DNA of 50,637 nt from an uncultured Lentisphaerota bacterium (GTDB taxonomy: Bacteria; Verrucomicrobiota; Kiritimatiellia; RFP12; UBA1067). The translations under genes and the position numbers were made by a program. The notes below the pieces were generated by a model, which worked only from the letters and a program-made list of their open reading frames with translations, searched no databases and was not told the origin of the DNA. Location: positions 1 to 50,637 of the forward strand of contig CAMKJU010000021.1 of NCBI GenBank assembly GCA_946413265.1. The letters run 5' to 3'. Below, piece after piece: positions 16,298-24,654 of this stretch (position 1 is its first letter; each line of letters opens with the position of its first letter).

Positions 16298-17740
16298 TTA
16301 CTTTTTCCGGAAGCTCTTGAGATGCTTTACATATTCCGCCGCGCCGCCCTGGCGGTAGCCGGTCTTGCCGATCTTCTTGCCGTTGCCGTCGAGGATGAGC
16401 GCCGTGGGAAAGCCCCTGATGCCGTATTTCTTCGTCAGCTTTTCGTTAACGGCTTTCGCGTGGTCCGAGAGGAGGACCTTGTTCTCCGGCGAATCGATGA
16501 ACACGAGAACGTAGTCGTCCATCACGCCCGCCACGAACAGCGGATCGGACAAGACTTCCTTCTCCAGCTTCTTGCACCAGTAACACCAGTCGCTGCCGGA
16601 GAAGCAGGCGTAGACGAGCTTGCCCTCGGCCTTCGCCTTGGCGAGCGCCTCGTCGAGGTTGTCGGTGAAGCCGGCGGGGGTCGAGGTCGCATCGGTCTTC
16701 GGCGGAACCTTCTTCGCCGCGGCCTTACGCGCCTTCTCCTCCCTTTCGTGTTTTGCAAGGCCGGCCTTGCACCCCTTTTCGATTTTTGCGAGATAGCCAT
16801 CGACGCCGCCTGCCCAGCCGTCCCTGTCCAAAAGAGCCACGCGAGAGCCATCGGGATGGATGATCGCCATTTCCGGCGGAGTGAATACACTCTTCCGCCC
16901 GGCATAGTTGACCGCAAACCTAATATTGTCTCTCGCCATCCACGACTGGCTGGGCTTGTAAAGTTCAGCCATGTAGCAAACGTACGACACGCCAGCCCTT
17001 TTCAGGAACTCCTCTGAACCCAGCACCTCATGGTCCAGGACTTTCATTGCCTTGCCTTCCTTGTTCGGACGTGAGTTGAGGAAGTAGGCGAGGACGAACT
17101 TCCCTTCCTTCGCAGCCCGGGCTTTCGCCGCCTTGAAGTCCTCCGTCCACCCCGGCAGGAGCGAAATGGACTTGGCGGGCGGAGGAGGCAGGGGTTCCAG
17201 CACAGAGAAGCCGTCCGTCTTCTTGTCGCCATCCTTTGCGAACAGGACATTGACCGGCGCGTCGCAGACATAGACCAGCTTCGCCTCCTCGCCGTCATTT
17301 CCTTCAATCTCCGCCGACAACCGGACTGACTTCAGCAAGACGCCCTTGTCATACACCTCGCTATCCAGGCCAAGAGGCTTTGCCACGGTGCCGGTGCCTT
17401 TATAGAGACCGGATGCGCCCGTGCGGAAACCGAGACCGAGTCTGGCTGTGTCGCAGTTCTCTTCGAGGAAGATGCACGCGTTCATGTTCGCCGGCACGTC
17501 ATACTCGACGCGAAACAGCGCAAAGTGCCTGGCCGACGGAACGACGACGCGCGTATCGGGCGGCAGGTATTTGATCTCGGCCCTGTCTTCCTGCGTTTCG
17601 TCCACCACGGTGACGCCCGTGACCTTGAACGAGATGCCGCTCGCATCCGCCGCGCCCGCGGCGAAAGTCGCGCCTGCGGCGACAGCGGCAACGAGGCATG
17701 TCTTTGCGAGTTTCACGTAAAGAGTTTTTCGTGTTGCCAT
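16298..17740 (-). CDS. Secreted tandem thioredoxin-like protein, paralogue 2
   Basis: 480 residues from ATG 17740; AGGAGG stands 7 nt upstream and a signal peptide follows (KTCLVAAVAAGATFAAGAADA). After the N-terminal beta-rich domain there are two thioredoxin-like modules. The first (about 205-345; WTEDFKAAKARAAKEGKFVL) has lost its CxxC (LNSRPNKEGK). The second (355-480) keeps WCYWCK (C386, C389) and is nearly identical to that of paralogue 1. A lysine/alanine-rich linker joins them. The first module may bind substrates while the second does the chemistry; this is inference. The gene follows the zeta-like gene by 29 nt. Confidence 0.83.
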   Translation of the reverse strand: MATRKTLYVKLAKTCLVAAVAAGATFAAGAADASGISFKVTGVTVVDETQEDRAEIKYLPPDTRVVVPSARHFALFRVEYDVPANMNACIFLEENCDTARLGLGFRTGASGLYKGTGTVAKPLGLDSEVYDKGVLLKSVRLSAEIEGNDGEEAKLVYVCDAPVNVLFAKDGDKKTDGFSVLEPLPPPPAKSISLLPGWTEDFKAAKARAAKEGKFVLAYFLNSRPNKEGKAMKVLDHEVLGSEEFLKRAGVSYVCYMAELYKPSQSWMARDNIRFAVNYAGRKSVFTPPEMAIIHPDGSRVALLDRDGWAGGVDGYLAKIEKGCKAGLAKHEREEKARKAAAKKVPPKTDATSTPAGFTDNLDEALAKAKAEGKLVYACFSGSDWCYWCKKLEKEVLSDPLFVAGVMDDYVLVFIDSPENKVLLSDHAKAVNEKLTKKYGIRGFPTALILDGNGKKIGKTGYRQGGAAEYVKHLKSFRKK

Positions 17741-17769
17741 GGTTTTCCTCCTTTTTGAAAAAAGAATTG

Positions 17770-18498
17770 TCAAAGCGCTTCAGTTGCACGGCGAAACCAA
17801 ATTGGCAACGCGGCGTCCTGAAAGGCAATTTCAAACCCGTCGTCCCTCGACCAGTTGCCGAGATACAGCATCTCCGGCCCGGAATTGTCGAAGAAGAACG
17901 CCCGATGGAGATGCGGCACTGCCGCAGGCAGATTCGCGAGCGAGCGGGCGTAACGGGCGGCGATCTTTGCGGGCGGGACATCGTGTCCGCCCCTGGCATA
18001 GCGTTCGGCGACCCGCCGGGCGTTCACCGCCGGGCTGTCTGTCGCCACGAAGTAGAGATAGTTGCGGAATCCGGCAGCGGCTGCCTTTTCCAGTGCCGCC
18101 ACTTTCGACGGATGCGAGAAAACCGTCTCCTGCGAAAAACTGACTCCCCGATTTATGCATTCGTCTTGAAGGAAGTTCACAAGCAGGGCGACCGTATATG
18201 AATTGACGGACTCCTCCGTGCGGAACCTCACGCAATCGGAGTCGACGTAAATCTCACCGGACGCGAACCGTGCCTTTTCGACCTCTGCATAGTCCGTTCC
18301 TGCGGCGTAAGCGGCGAGCGCGGTGCCTTCGATGGGAAACGGCGCGAGATGCGTATGCGTGCGCCGCACTTCGGCGAACACCTCGTCCGCATTGAGCCGC
18401 GTGTAGAAGTTCACGGCATAGTCGCGCTCAAGCCACCTTACGAGGGTGGACTTGCCGGAGCCGTTCGGCCCCGCGACCATTCTAAACCTCTTCGTCAC
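17770..18498 (-). CDS. Zeta-toxin-like P-loop kinase
   Basis: 242 residues from GTG 18498. The start is chosen because it overlaps the stop of the small upstream gene (GTGA, 4 nt), a layout typical of coupled pairs; ATG 18480 is the alternative. Residues 10-18 are a Walker A (GPNGSGKST), followed by LNADEVFAEVRR (zeta-toxin-like substrate region), SQETVFSHPSKVAALEKAAA and a RR...RYARGGHDVPPAKIAARYAR segment typical of the zeta/UMP-kinase-like family lid. Zeta toxins phosphorylate UDP-sugar cell-wall precursors. Whether this one does, or is a housekeeping kinase, cannot be told from sequence. It lies upstream of the thioredoxin-like gene. Confidence 0.75.
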   Translation of the reverse strand: MTKRFRMVAGPNGSGKSTLVRWLERDYAVNFYTRLNADEVFAEVRRTHTHLAPFPIEGTALAAYAAGTDYAEVEKARFASGEIYVDSDCVRFRTEESVNSYTVALLVNFLQDECINRGVSFSQETVFSHPSKVAALEKAAAAGFRNYLYFVATDSPAVNARRVAERYARGGHDVPPAKIAARYARSLANLPAAVPHLHRAFFFDNSGPEMLYLGNWSRDDGFEIAFQDAALPIWFRRATEAL

Positions 18499-18677
18499 GA
18501 CTGCCGAGGCTCCTCCGGAAGCTCCTCCACCAGTTCCTCTCGACCATCCTCCCAGCGCAGCACGACGCGGCGCCCGACGAGAATGCAAATCGGCCGGCCC
18601 GCCGCCCATGTCTCGCGGACCGCCTCTGCGCTGCACTCGCGCGCCGCTTTCGCAAGCTTTCTGTCAAGTTCGGTCAT
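18495..18677 (-). CDS. Small basic/acidic protein coupled to the zeta-like gene (possible antitoxin)
   Basis: 60 residues from ATG 18677 (67 if ATG 18698 is used, but that codon directly abuts the -10 hexamer, so it would lie upstream of the likely transcription start). The protein is a short helix (ELDRKLAKAARE) followed by a strand-rich part (GRPICILVGRRVVLRW) and an acidic tail. No family recognised. Four-nt overlap with the kinase gene suggests translational coupling, and the order small gene then zeta-like kinase is that of an antitoxin-toxin pair. Confidence 0.65.
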   Translation of the reverse strand: MTELDRKLAKAARECSAEAVRETWAAGRPICILVGRRVVLRWEDGREELVEELPEEPRQS

Positions 18678-18693
18678 TTGCTTTTTCCATCGC

Positions 18694-18735
18694 GGCATAG
18701 TATATCACAAACCCACGCCCCTGCGCGGGAGAAAA
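18694..18735 (-). promoter_or_regulatory. Promoter of the zeta-like pair, copy of the ~40-bp promoter repeat
   Basis: Extended -10 TGATATACT (-10 hexamer 18704-18699) followed by ATGCC, with CAGGGGCG upstream. Aligns with 11148-11187 with about eight differences and one gap. Confidence 0.5.
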
Positions 18736-18867
18736 TTCGCACCTTTCAGTCCTTTTTGCTCTCCTCATTGCAAAAGTAACCGCACCGAAACCGGTGCGTT
18801 TAGTTCCGCATTCCACCCTGCAAATCACAAATCACAAGGAAGTTATAGTCAAGATGCGTGGAAAGTA

Positions 18868-18876
18868 TGGTATACT
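18868..18876 (+). promoter_or_regulatory. Extended -10 promoter of the acyl-CoA-synthetase-like operon
   Basis: TGGTATACT with -10 hexamer TATACT at 18871-18876; the ATG is at 18908, leaving a leader of about 25 nt. No strong -35 is visible, as is common with extended -10 promoters. Confidence 0.55.
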
Positions 18877-18907
18877 ATTCGCACGCCCCATTTAGGCCAA
18901 TGCATAT

Positions 18908-20716
18908 ATGACACGCACAACAACATTGCTGGAGCAATTCCGACAGAACCGGGACGAGCGCCCGGACGAGCCGGCATTCCTGATCGCAGCCGGCGACCGT
19001 TCCGTGCCCATCACCTGGCGCGAGTTCTCCGAGGACATCGAGGAGATCGCATGGATCGTGGAACACTACGCCCCCGGTGCGGTGGTGGGCCTCCTCGGCG
19101 AAAACTCATACGAGTGGATCACGGCGCACGCGGCAGGACTCTTCGCCGGCGTCACGGTGGTGCCGCTTGAGGTAAACCTTTCCGCGCAGGAGATCGTGGA
19201 CCGCCTCGCCTTCACCGGTGCCACGTACCTCGTCCACAGCGCGCTCTACGTGGAGAAGGCGCGTGAAGTGGAGCGCCTGCTGCCCGGCCTCGTGGTGGGC
19301 GGGTTCGGATCGCACAAGGCGGACGAGCTGATGGCCCTCGCACGCGCGGCGCTCGACATGGGCGACGACAGCGTGTTCGACCTCCCGCCGCGCAACGAGG
19401 ACGAGACGGCGATGATCGTGTTCACCAGCGGCACCACGTCCAAGCCACGCGGCGCGGAGCTGACGCTGCGCGGCATCCGCACGTTCTCGGAGTTCGCCCA
19501 GACGGCCTTCGGCTTCCAGCCCGGCTCGCGCTCGCTCATGCTGCTGCCGCTCTACCACATTTTCGGACTCTGCACCACCTACTCGATGCTCGCGCACGGC
19601 GTGTCGCTCGGCGTGTGCCCCGACTTCCGCCGCATCTACGACGCGGTGGCGCGCTTCCGCGCGAACTACCTCTTTCTCGTGCCCGCGCTTGCGGACATCC
19701 TCGCCAACAAGATCGCCCAGCACGGTCCATCGGCGGAGATCGTGCTCGGCACGCCGATCGACTGGATCCTCGTGGGCGGCGCGCCGCTCGCGCGCCGCAC
19801 ATACGAAAGGTTACTGTCGCTCGGCATACGCCCGCTCGGCGGCTACGGGCTTACGGAGACGACTTCGCTCTACTCCCTTGCTCCCGTGGACGATCCCCGA
19901 CCCGGCAGCGCGGGCAAGTGCTGTAACGGCTTCGGCGGCATGGAGGCGAAGGTCTCGCCGGACGGCGAACTTCTCCTGCGCGGCCCCGCCGTGCTGAAGG
20001 GCTACTACAAGGAACCTAAGCGCACGGCAGACGTGCTTGATGCGGACGGATGGTTTCGGACAGGGGACATCGGCCGCATTGACGAAGACGGATACGTGTG
20101 GATCACGGGCCGCGCCTCTCGCACGATCGTGCTCTCCTCCGGCAAGAAGGTGGCTCCGGAGGAACTCGAGGAAAAAATCCTCTCCATTCCCGGCATACAC
20201 GAGGCCGTTGTGTACGGAGACGGCGCAATACGCGAAATCGTGGCTGAAGTCTACGCCGTCGTATCCGAAGATACCGTAAAGCGACAGATCGACTCCTTGA
20301 ATCGACAGCTTCCCGTACACAAGCGCATCAAGCGCGTCATCCCGCGCAAAGAGCCATTTCCGCGTACGGCGTCCGGCAAGATCCAAGTGCAGCACACCAT
20401 GCCGAAACAGCAGGACGGCGCCCTTCTGCCGCCGCTGCCCACGTTGCCCGCACCGAAGCCCGCGCAACTGCCGTCGTTCAACGCATCACTGCGCACATGG
20501 CTTTTCTGGTCTGTGCTGTTCGTTTCTGCGACGGTACTGCTGTTCAACCTCGCGAGCCTCGTCTTCCCGTCTCTGAAGAGCAATCTCCCGATGCCAATCA
20601 ACGGACTCGTCGACGGTTCGGAGATACTGCTTTCCGTATTTGCGCTTCTTGTGGTATGCCTGGCCTTCAAAGGCCGCAACCTCATGATGGTCTACAAAAG
20701 GAGAAAAAAGAAATGA
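18908..20716 (+). CDS. AMP-forming acyl-CoA synthetase-like protein with C-terminal membrane anchor
   Basis: 602 residues of the ANL superfamily. Residues 172-182 (FTSGTTSKPRG) are the AMP-binding P-loop; GGYGLTETTS near 314, GWFRTGDIGR near 382 and the A10 lysine in RTASGKIQ near 480 are present, so acyl-adenylate formation is likely. Closest in style to bacterial long-chain fatty acid ligases or acyl-ACP synthetases. After residue 500 a proline-rich linker leads to two hydrophobic spans (about 530-552 and 570-590) and a basic tail KRRKKK. That anchor is unusual for the family. Its stop overlaps the start of the MscS gene by 4 nt (ATGA), so the two are translated together, suggesting a shared role at the membrane. 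Confidence 0.85.
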   Translation: MTRTTTLLEQFRQNRDERPDEPAFLIAAGDRSVPITWREFSEDIEEIAWIVEHYAPGAVVGLLGENSYEWITAHAAGLFAGVTVVPLEVNLSAQEIVDRLAFTGATYLVHSALYVEKAREVERLLPGLVVGGFGSHKADELMALARAALDMGDDSVFDLPPRNEDETAMIVFTSGTTSKPRGAELTLRGIRTFSEFAQTAFGFQPGSRSLMLLPLYHIFGLCTTYSMLAHGVSLGVCPDFRRIYDAVARFRANYLFLVPALADILANKIAQHGPSAEIVLGTPIDWILVGGAPLARRTYERLLSLGIRPLGGYGLTETTSLYSLAPVDDPRPGSAGKCCNGFGGMEAKVSPDGELLLRGPAVLKGYYKEPKRTADVLDADGWFRTGDIGRIDEDGYVWITGRASRTIVLSSGKKVAPEELEEKILSIPGIHEAVVYGDGAIREIVAEVYAVVSEDTVKRQIDSLNRQLPVHKRIKRVIPRKEPFPRTASGKIQVQHTMPKQQDGALLPPLPTLPAPKPAQLPSFNASLRTWLFWSVLFVSATVLLFNLASLVFPSLKSNLPMPINGLVDGSEILLSVFALLVVCLAFKGRNLMMVYKRRKKK

Positions 20717-21645
20717 CAAACGAAGTAGTCGAAACAGCGGCAAACGCGACAAACGCTGTCACGTGCGCAGCGCAGACGGCAGGTGCGAAGCTTGTCGATA
20801 CCGTGAGCCGGCAGGCGGCGGAGGGCCAGGCGGCCCTGAAGCAGGCGACGTCCTGGTTGACCGAAAACGGTCTTGACCTGGCCGTCAACGTACTGGCGGC
20901 CGTGCTGATCCTGCTCGTAGGCGGACTCGTCGTGAAGGGCATCGTCGCGGCGGTGAGGAAATCCCTCTCGAAGGCAAAGCGCGTGGACGAGCTTCTGCGC
21001 ACTTTCATCTGCAGCGTCGTCTCGAAGACGTGCTGGGCAATCCTGTTCGTCGTAGCGCTGGGACGTCTCGGGGTGGACGTGGGGCCGCTCGTGGCGAGCC
21101 TCGGCGTGACCGGCGTCGTGCTGGGCTTCGCGTTCAAGGAATCGCTCGGCAGCCTCGCAAGCGGACTCATGATCGCGCTCAACCACCCGTTCAAGGTGGG
21201 CGACTACATCATCGCCGGCGGCGTGGAAGGTTCCGTGAGCGAACTCAACATGATGGCCACGGTGCTTGCTACGGCGGACAACAAGAAGATCACGGTGCCG
21301 AACGCGTCCGTCTGGGGCAGCGCGATCACGAACTTCAGCGCGCTCGGCAAGCGCCGCGTGGACACCGTGGTGGGCGTCGCCTACGGCACCGACCTCACGA
21401 AGGCCGTGGAAGTGGCGCGCGAGGCACTTAAGAAGGTTCCTGGCGTGCTGGCCGACCCCGCGCCGACAGTGGCCGTAGGCGCGCTCGGCGATTCCGCCGT
21501 GACGATCAACGTGCGCCCGTGGGCGGCGTGCGCGGACTACTGGGCTGTGTTCTCATGCGCACAGCAGGCGGTGAAAGAGGCGTTCGAGCGCGAGGGCATC
21601 TCGATTCCGTTCCCGCAGCTCAACGTACACATGGCCAATTCGTAA
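20713..21645 (+). CDS. Small-conductance mechanosensitive channel (MscS family)
   Basis: 310 residues from ATG 20713, preceded by AGGAG. The N-terminus is a soluble alanine-rich helix (about 1-50, heptad-like). Transmembrane spans follow near 58-80 and 100-125, and then the pore helix and hinge characteristic of MscS (LGVTGVVLGFAFKESLGSLA) with the beta domain beginning HPFKVGDYI. The C-terminal alpha-beta domain ends IPFPQLNVHM, a typical MscS ending. It opens under membrane tension to release solutes. It overlaps the acyl-CoA-synthetase-like gene by 4 nt. Shorter than multi-TM MscK/YnaI types and close to the E. coli MscS size. Confidence 0.9.
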   Translation: MTNEVVETAANATNAVTCAAQTAGAKLVDTVSRQAAEGQAALKQATSWLTENGLDLAVNVLAAVLILLVGGLVVKGIVAAVRKSLSKAKRVDELLRTFICSVVSKTCWAILFVVALGRLGVDVGPLVASLGVTGVVLGFAFKESLGSLASGLMIALNHPFKVGDYIIAGGVEGSVSELNMMATVLATADNKKITVPNASVWGSAITNFSALGKRRVDTVVGVAYGTDLTKAVEVAREALKKVPGVLADPAPTVAVGALGDSAVTINVRPWAACADYWAVFSCAQQAVKEAFEREGISIPFPQLNVHMANS

Positions 21646-21704
21646 GGCTCTCTTGGCCTAGTCGTTGCTCAACAATAACTTGCACACTTGTAGGCACAAT
21701 TGCG

Positions 21705-21829
21705 ATTGTTCACAAATCTCAATTGTTCACAAATGTCACCATTGCCACCAATACAAATAGGAGGGACTCCCTCCATTATTGATATTTGTGATTTGTGAAC
21801 AATGTTGGCAATGAAGATTTGTGAACAAT
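21705..21829. repeat. Inverted repeat with four ATTGTTCACAAAT copies between convergent genes
   Basis: ATTGTTCACAAAT at 21705-21717 and 21722-21734, its complement at 21791-21803 and 21817-21829, and a 15-nt palindrome (GGAGGGACTCCCTCC) at 21760-21774 in between. It lies between the convergent ends of the MscS gene and the glycan operon, so a two-way terminator is likely; no long U-tract is seen. Confidence 0.6.
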
Positions 21830-21866
21830 ACTCGATGGAGTGTTCAAGTTATTTTTGAGTGATGAC

Positions 21867-22901
21867 TTATTGGCCATACAGCACCGTATTCATGCTCCGG
21901 CTGAAAACAGACGGGGCGAAGCGTGCGGCCTGAGCACGGCAGCGTTCGGGAGCCCATGTGTGGCTCTCGAACTCTTCTATGGCGGCGCAGAGCGAATCAA
22001 CCGTCTGCTCCGCGAAAAACAGTCCCGTCTCGCCGGATACTACCGTCTCGCGCGCCCCGCCCACGCCGTAGGCGATGACGGGCGTGCCTGCGGCCTGTGC
22101 CTCTACGGGCACGATCCCGAAATCCTCCATGCCAGGGAACAGCAGCGCCCGCGCGCCCGCGTATGCCGCGCGCATGTCTTCGCGGGTGAATTCCCCGCCG
22201 CCAGCTACGACGAGGTGTCTGCCAAGCCGCGCGCAGGCCGCGCGTGCGAGGTCTAACCGCTTGTACTTCACGGGCGCACCGGCGAACAGGTAGTAGTCGC
22301 CGGGGATCCGATCGCACTCGCCGAAGAACTCCACGTCCACGGGAGGATAGACGACCGTCGAATCACGACCATAGATGCGCTTGATCCGATCCGCGACGAA
22401 CGCGCTGTTAGCGACAAACGTATCGACCGACTCTGCGCTCTTCAAATCCTCACGCCGGAGGTACGGCGTGAAGAGACGCATTGCAAGCTTCCCCAACGGA
22501 CCTGCGTCGCGGTAGTACTCGTCGTGCAGATCCCAAAGATAGCGCATGGGCGTGTGGCAGTAGCAGACATGTCGCGCGCCCTTCGGCTTGCGTATGCCCT
22601 TGATGGGGCCCGACTCGCTGGAGACGATCAGGTCGTATCCATCCAGCGCGATCCTGCGCGTCGCTAGTGGCATGAACGGCAGATACGCCTGCGGTTTCCG
22701 TCGGCCAAGCGGCAAACGCGCGATGAACGTCTCCCGAACGCGATGCCCTTCCCACACGCCGTCCTCGCCAGGCGTGCGCATTTTCTGTCCGAACGCATGC
22801 GTGTAGATGTCGGCGTCCGGCAACAGGCGCCCCAGCGCAGACAGGACCTGCTCGCCTCCGCGACGGTTAGTCAACCAGTAATGCAGCAACGCCGTCTTCA
22901 T
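21867..22901 (-). CDS. Glycosyltransferase family 4 (last gene of the glycan operon)
   Basis: 344 residues from ATG 22901, which shares one base with the previous stop (TGATG). Begins TALLHYWLTNRRGGEQVL and has HVCYCHTPMRYLWD near 105-118 and VVYPPVDVEFF near 185, strongly resembling WbaZ/MtfB-type mannosyltransferases of O-antigen clusters. The C-terminal nucleotide-sugar domain shows the GT4 motif with FPGMEDFGIVPVEAQAAGTP (E...E). A retaining transferase adding one sugar, plausibly mannose or a related hexose, to the lipid-linked glycan on the cytoplasmic face. Confidence 0.87.
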   Translation of the reverse strand: MKTALLHYWLTNRRGGEQVLSALGRLLPDADIYTHAFGQKMRTPGEDGVWEGHRVRETFIARLPLGRRKPQAYLPFMPLATRRIALDGYDLIVSSESGPIKGIRKPKGARHVCYCHTPMRYLWDLHDEYYRDAGPLGKLAMRLFTPYLRREDLKSAESVDTFVANSAFVADRIKRIYGRDSTVVYPPVDVEFFGECDRIPGDYYLFAGAPVKYKRLDLARAACARLGRHLVVAGGGEFTREDMRAAYAGARALLFPGMEDFGIVPVEAQAAGTPVIAYGVGGARETVVSGETGLFFAEQTVDSLCAAIEEFESHTWAPERCRAQAARFAPSVFSRSMNTVLYGQ

Positions 22902-23818
22902 CAAGCGCCCTCCTCCATCAACGCAGCAAGCCCTTCCGCGTCCTCAACCTTGAAAAGCCGTGCAGAGGCGTAGTCTTTCAGGACGTCACGGTTGCCGGGG
23001 CAATCGCTGGCAATGACGGAGCGTCCGCGCGCAACCGCCTCGAGAAGGAGATACGGCATTCCCTCCCAACGGCTAGGCGCAACAAGTTTTTCACCGCACA
23101 ACATGTAGACGCCTGCATCCGGGATTTCTCCGGCGAACTCAACGAGGTCAGAGATTCCAGACGCCTCTGCAAAACGCATCATCGAATCCAGCATCTGACC
23201 ACCGCCGATGAGAAGCGTTCGACGCCCGCGCGCCCGCAGGCGGTCCTGACCGCGGGCGATGGCCTGAAGCAGGATGTCCTGTCCCTTCTGAAAATCGAAA
23301 CGTGCGATGCAGACGAACGCGAACTCGTCAGGTGCGTAGCGAAGTGCCACATCTGGTTGCCGCAACTCCACTGCGCGAACTGAATTCGGTTCGACGACGA
23401 CAGGAAGCGCGGGACCGTAGAGCCGCTGTATATCCGCCGCGTCCGTTTCCGTGAGCGCGATCAGCTCGTCGCATCTGCGGTAGAGCCAGCGTTCCAGGGA
23501 AAGACGAAGCGCGCGCCGAAGCCGATTTGAAAATGACCTTGGCAAAAAATCGTATTTGCGGAGATGGATTCCGTGGACGGTGAAGATCACCTTGCCATTG
23601 GGCCTTGAGAACGGATTGCGGAAAAGCTGCGCGAGCGCTCTCAGGTGGTTGGCGTGAATCACGTCTGCCCCCCAGGCGTTCATTTTCCGCGCCGCACATT
23701 CGCCGCGGCATGAAAAGAACACGCGCGACTCGTCTTGCGGATGCGCGGCCATCTGGCGGCGGATGTACTCCATGCCGCCGCCCACGGAGTCCCTGTCTAT
23801 GAGATATGCTCTTTTCAT
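22901..23818 (-). CDS. Glycosyltransferase family 4
   Basis: 305 residues. ATG 23818 overlaps the previous stop by 4 nt (ATGA). GT-B fold: N-terminal half with DVIHANHLRALAQLF and VIFTVHGIHLRKYDF, C-terminal half with FVCIARFDFQKGQDILLQA and the GT4 signature around LVAPSRWEGMPYLLLEA. Short for GT4 but both Rossmann halves are present. Donor and acceptor unknown; acts in the cytoplasm with its tightly coupled neighbours. Confidence 0.85.
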   Translation of the reverse strand: MKRAYLIDRDSVGGGMEYIRRQMAAHPQDESRVFFSCRGECAARKMNAWGADVIHANHLRALAQLFRNPFSRPNGKVIFTVHGIHLRKYDFLPRSFSNRLRRALRLSLERWLYRRCDELIALTETDAADIQRLYGPALPVVVEPNSVRAVELRQPDVALRYAPDEFAFVCIARFDFQKGQDILLQAIARGQDRLRARGRRTLLIGGGQMLDSMMRFAEASGISDLVEFAGEIPDAGVYMLCGEKLVAPSRWEGMPYLLLEAVARGRSVIASDCPGNRDVLKDYASARLFKVEDAEGLAALMEEGA

Positions 23819-24654
23819 GCGAACAGAAGCAGTGAAAGGTTTCGCAGGAGCCCCTGCTTGAACAGTCCATGACGGACAATCCTGAAGCGACGCTCCAACC
23901 AACCGCACGAAGGAAACGTCGAAAGGGCCTTGGCCGACGGTGGAGATTCCACGCCGAATCGCTCCACGAATGCCGCCGCCTCCTCGGCATTTCCCGCCAA
24001 CCGCGCACGAAAGGCCGCAACGCCCTCGCGAGCCCGTTTCCCGAAGTGCCGCAAGCCGGGGTCAGTCGTCCCCAGCACGTTTTCTCCGTGCTGCCGGTAG
24101 AGGTAAAGAGGCTCTTTCACAAAGCCGATGTGCCCGAATGCGGCTGCAACAAGAATCAGCCACGCATCGTGCATAAGCGCCCGCGGCGGAACCACGCCCG
24201 CCTTCTCGCGGAGAGCGGCGTTGAACAGCATTGCGTTTCCGGCCACAAAGTTCTGCATGAGCAATCTATTGAAACGAAGTCCCTTCGCGATATTGACGCG
24301 CTGCCGCGACAGCACAGTCCCCGGCTTACGGTTCAGTTCGGCATCAGTCACATATCCGTCGCAGAACACAAGCAAAGGAATGTCTTTGCCATGCAGTGCC
24401 TCCAGCTCCCGCATCTTGGCAAGTGATTTGGACAGCTTGTCCTTTAACCATACATCGTCCTGATCCGAGAACGCCACGTACTCCGCTCGCGACTCAGACA
24501 GCAATGCGCTGAAATTGCCGCAAGCGCCCAACCCTTCCGTATCCTCTCGGCGAATGAGATTCACCTCGACACCGGTCTGCGCGCGGATCGACTCGACCTG
24601 CGCCTTCAACATCGCCTCCTGCGGACGATACGTCGCGAGCAATACATCGATCAT
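23815..24654 (-). CDS. Glycosyltransferase family 2 (rhamnosyltransferase-like)
   Basis: 279 residues. MIDVLLATYRPQEAMLKAQV at the start and the metal-binding FSDQDDVWLKDKL near 80-92 are the GT-A hallmark of GT2; the DQDDVW form is usual in rhamnosyltransferase-like members. MHDAWLILVAAAFG near 180 is the acceptor-side catalytic region. Its ATG overlaps the preceding stop (ATGA). Inverting transfer of one sugar, likely rhamnose or another deoxyhexose, is inferred. Confidence 0.86.
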   Translation of the reverse strand: MIDVLLATYRPQEAMLKAQVESIRAQTGVEVNLIRREDTEGLGACGNFSALLSESRAEYVAFSDQDDVWLKDKLSKSLAKMRELEALHGKDIPLLVFCDGYVTDAELNRKPGTVLSRQRVNIAKGLRFNRLLMQNFVAGNAMLFNAALREKAGVVPPRALMHDAWLILVAAAFGHIGFVKEPLYLYRQHGENVLGTTDPGLRHFGKRAREGVAAFRARLAGNAEEAAAFVERFGVESPPSAKALSTFPSCGWLERRFRIVRHGLFKQGLLRNLSLLLFA

